Shown one piece after another: positions 62,867-64,000 of a DNA stretch of 64,000 bases. The position numbers and the translations under genes are program-made. The stretch lies in NCBI GenBank assembly GCA_951217055.1, contig OX578282.1, forward strand, positions 47,488,329 through 47,552,328. The letters are read 5' to 3'. Source of the stretch: Gerris lacustris. Taxonomy: Eukaryota > Arthropoda > Insecta > Hemiptera > Gerridae. The number at the start of each line of letters is the position of its first letter. Position 1 is the stretch's first letter. The notes under the pieces were generated by a model. It was given only the letters and a program-made list of their open reading frames with translations. It was not told where the DNA came from and made no database searches.

Positions 62867-63614
62867 CGAAGGATATTCGGAAAGTAACCTCCGATTGGCC
62901 ACTCTGCGGTAAGTAGTACGACTAGCGACACCATTGTTCCACTGAAATACACGGCAGGACAGTCTGCATTAAGCCGTGGTCAAATGAATGTTGTGCAAGC
63001 ACTATGGTTTTTATAGCATCTTGAAATGTGCACTCCAAAAAAAACTTCCGTCCAAATGCGAAGTGCGAGTTTTTTGGTGCTCGGTAAATTTTTTTGGCAC
63101 CCATCAAGCACAGAACTTCCGGTAACCTAACCTCTCTGTCACTTCATCGTATAACACACTCCTAGAAATCTATGGAAATTCATTAGGCATTTTTCCACTA
63201 ATTTTCTGAACAAGTTCATCTGTGTGACTAATGGTGGCCTACCACTTCTTTCTTCACCATGATTGTTTTTTCATCCACTTTTAAATAATCAAACCCATTC
63301 ATGAACAACTCCTTCACTTCTGACACTTGGTCCATACTTGTCACAAAGTTCTCCATGAAAACCTGCTGCCGAATATTGTTTTGCTGTAAAAGTAAACAAC
63401 CTTGTAACAGCACTCACTTCACATTTGGATGGAAGTTTTTTGGAGCGCACATTTCAAGATGCTATAAAAACCAAACTAGTGCTCGTACGACATTCATTTG
63501 ACCTCGGCTTGATGCAGACTGTCCTGCGGTGTACGTCAGTGGAACCATGGTGTCGCTAGTCCCACTACTTCCCGCACAGTGGCCAATCAGAGGTTACTTT
63601 CCAAATAGCCCTCG
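62867..63614. mobile_element. Mariner-like element, internally deleted, long TIRs
   Basis: 748 bp with inverted repeats of about 200 bp. The left starts CGAAGGATATTCGGAAAGTA and the right ends with its near inverse, ending GCCCTCG, between TA dinucleotides (62865-62866, 63615-63616). TA duplication and the internal transposase remnant fit mariner/Tc1. The right arm continues to about 63415. Confidence 0.85.
63060..63413 (-). pseudogene. Mariner transposase remnant
   Basis: Minus-strand frames read TDELVQKISGKMPNEF and then SVLYDEVTERLGYRKFCA, WVPKKFTE. These correspond to the helix-turn-helix region and the start of the linker (DELV...LGYRK.C..WVP) of mariner transposases. Several stops interrupt it, and the catalytic DDD domain is absent. 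Confidence 0.75.
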
Positions 63615-63616
63615 TA

Positions 63617-64000
63617 CAATTTATATAGCAGATGGAGCTTCACGCCAATGTATTCCATTTCAAACATAGTTATATAAGCCCTTTGGCAGTCCTTCACAGG
63701 CTATTGCGCGACAGATTATTATTAGTCTAGTATCAAAGCACAGTAAAAAGTATTTATAAAGTTTGACATCAACTTTTAAAGTTTATTTTTTTACCTTTAC
63801 ACTATACTTTTTTTTAAAAAAATGTCACCTTATTAACATTGAATGGTACACTTTAACCAGCCACGGCTACTAGTTGGGCCTTAGCACTGATTACATTTAA
63901 TAAATAAATGCTTATTAAAACACCTTTGTCATTATATTATTACCCACTTAGTGTTCATTCACTGCTTTCTGATAATACATTTTACCTAAAATCAGAAACA
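63617..64000. other. AT-rich window end, no feature seen
   Basis: No frame, repeat pair or RNA gene could be supported in this last stretch. Confidence 0.5.

Overview
This window is eukaryotic nuclear DNA, almost certainly from an insect. It is AT-rich, its genes carry GT-AG introns, and it is full of transposable-element copies of arthropod type (Copia, BEL/Pao, an RNase H-bearing LINE, mariner, Tigger, foldback MITEs, tRNA-related SINEs). Nothing bacterial is present. A hemimetabolous insect such as a hemipteran is a guess from transposon content and protein flavour.

Layout. From 2174 to 20824 (minus strand) lie sixteen coding exons of CAND1, the exchange factor for cullin-RING ubiquitin ligases. 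The exons splice in frame to 1,057 codons. The last ~170 residues, including the TIP120-type C-terminus, lie beyond the left edge. CAND1 introns hold a Copia element (1-1976), a solo LTR with target duplication (8030-8772), a Tigger MITE, a nested foldback and other MITEs. From 20825 to 29418 there is no host gene; this stretch has a hairpin repeat with a tRNA-like core, a 52-bp palindrome and a nearly intact minus-strand LINE (22793 to about 27165). NKAP, a nuclear RNA-processing and transcription cofactor, is complete in five exons on the minus strand (34821 to 29419), with a fossil Tigger transposase in its last intron.

From 35655 to 41545 sits a recently inserted BEL/Pao element with two 142-bp LTRs that look identical and an ATTGT target duplication. 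Its gag is broken in two places. NDUFAF4, a mitochondrial complex I assembly factor, is complete in four minus-strand exons (46603 to 44307). It is head to head, 574 bp apart, with the plus-strand gene for the AP-1 clathrin adaptor sigma subunit (from 47178). Four AP-1 sigma exons are certain; the short terminal exon is not. The remainder to 64000 is AT-rich intron or 3' sequence with foldback and TIR elements, including an 864-bp palindrome and a mariner MITE.

The four host genes are unrelated housekeeping genes and form no pathway. I found no convincing new multigene system. The most unusual signals are a 67-bp pol segment copied into gag of the BEL element, recurrent hammerhead-like motifs (CTGAAGA, hairpin, GAAA) inside several repeats, two elements ending in CAGGGTGTCC, and the unresolved AP-1 sigma C-terminus.
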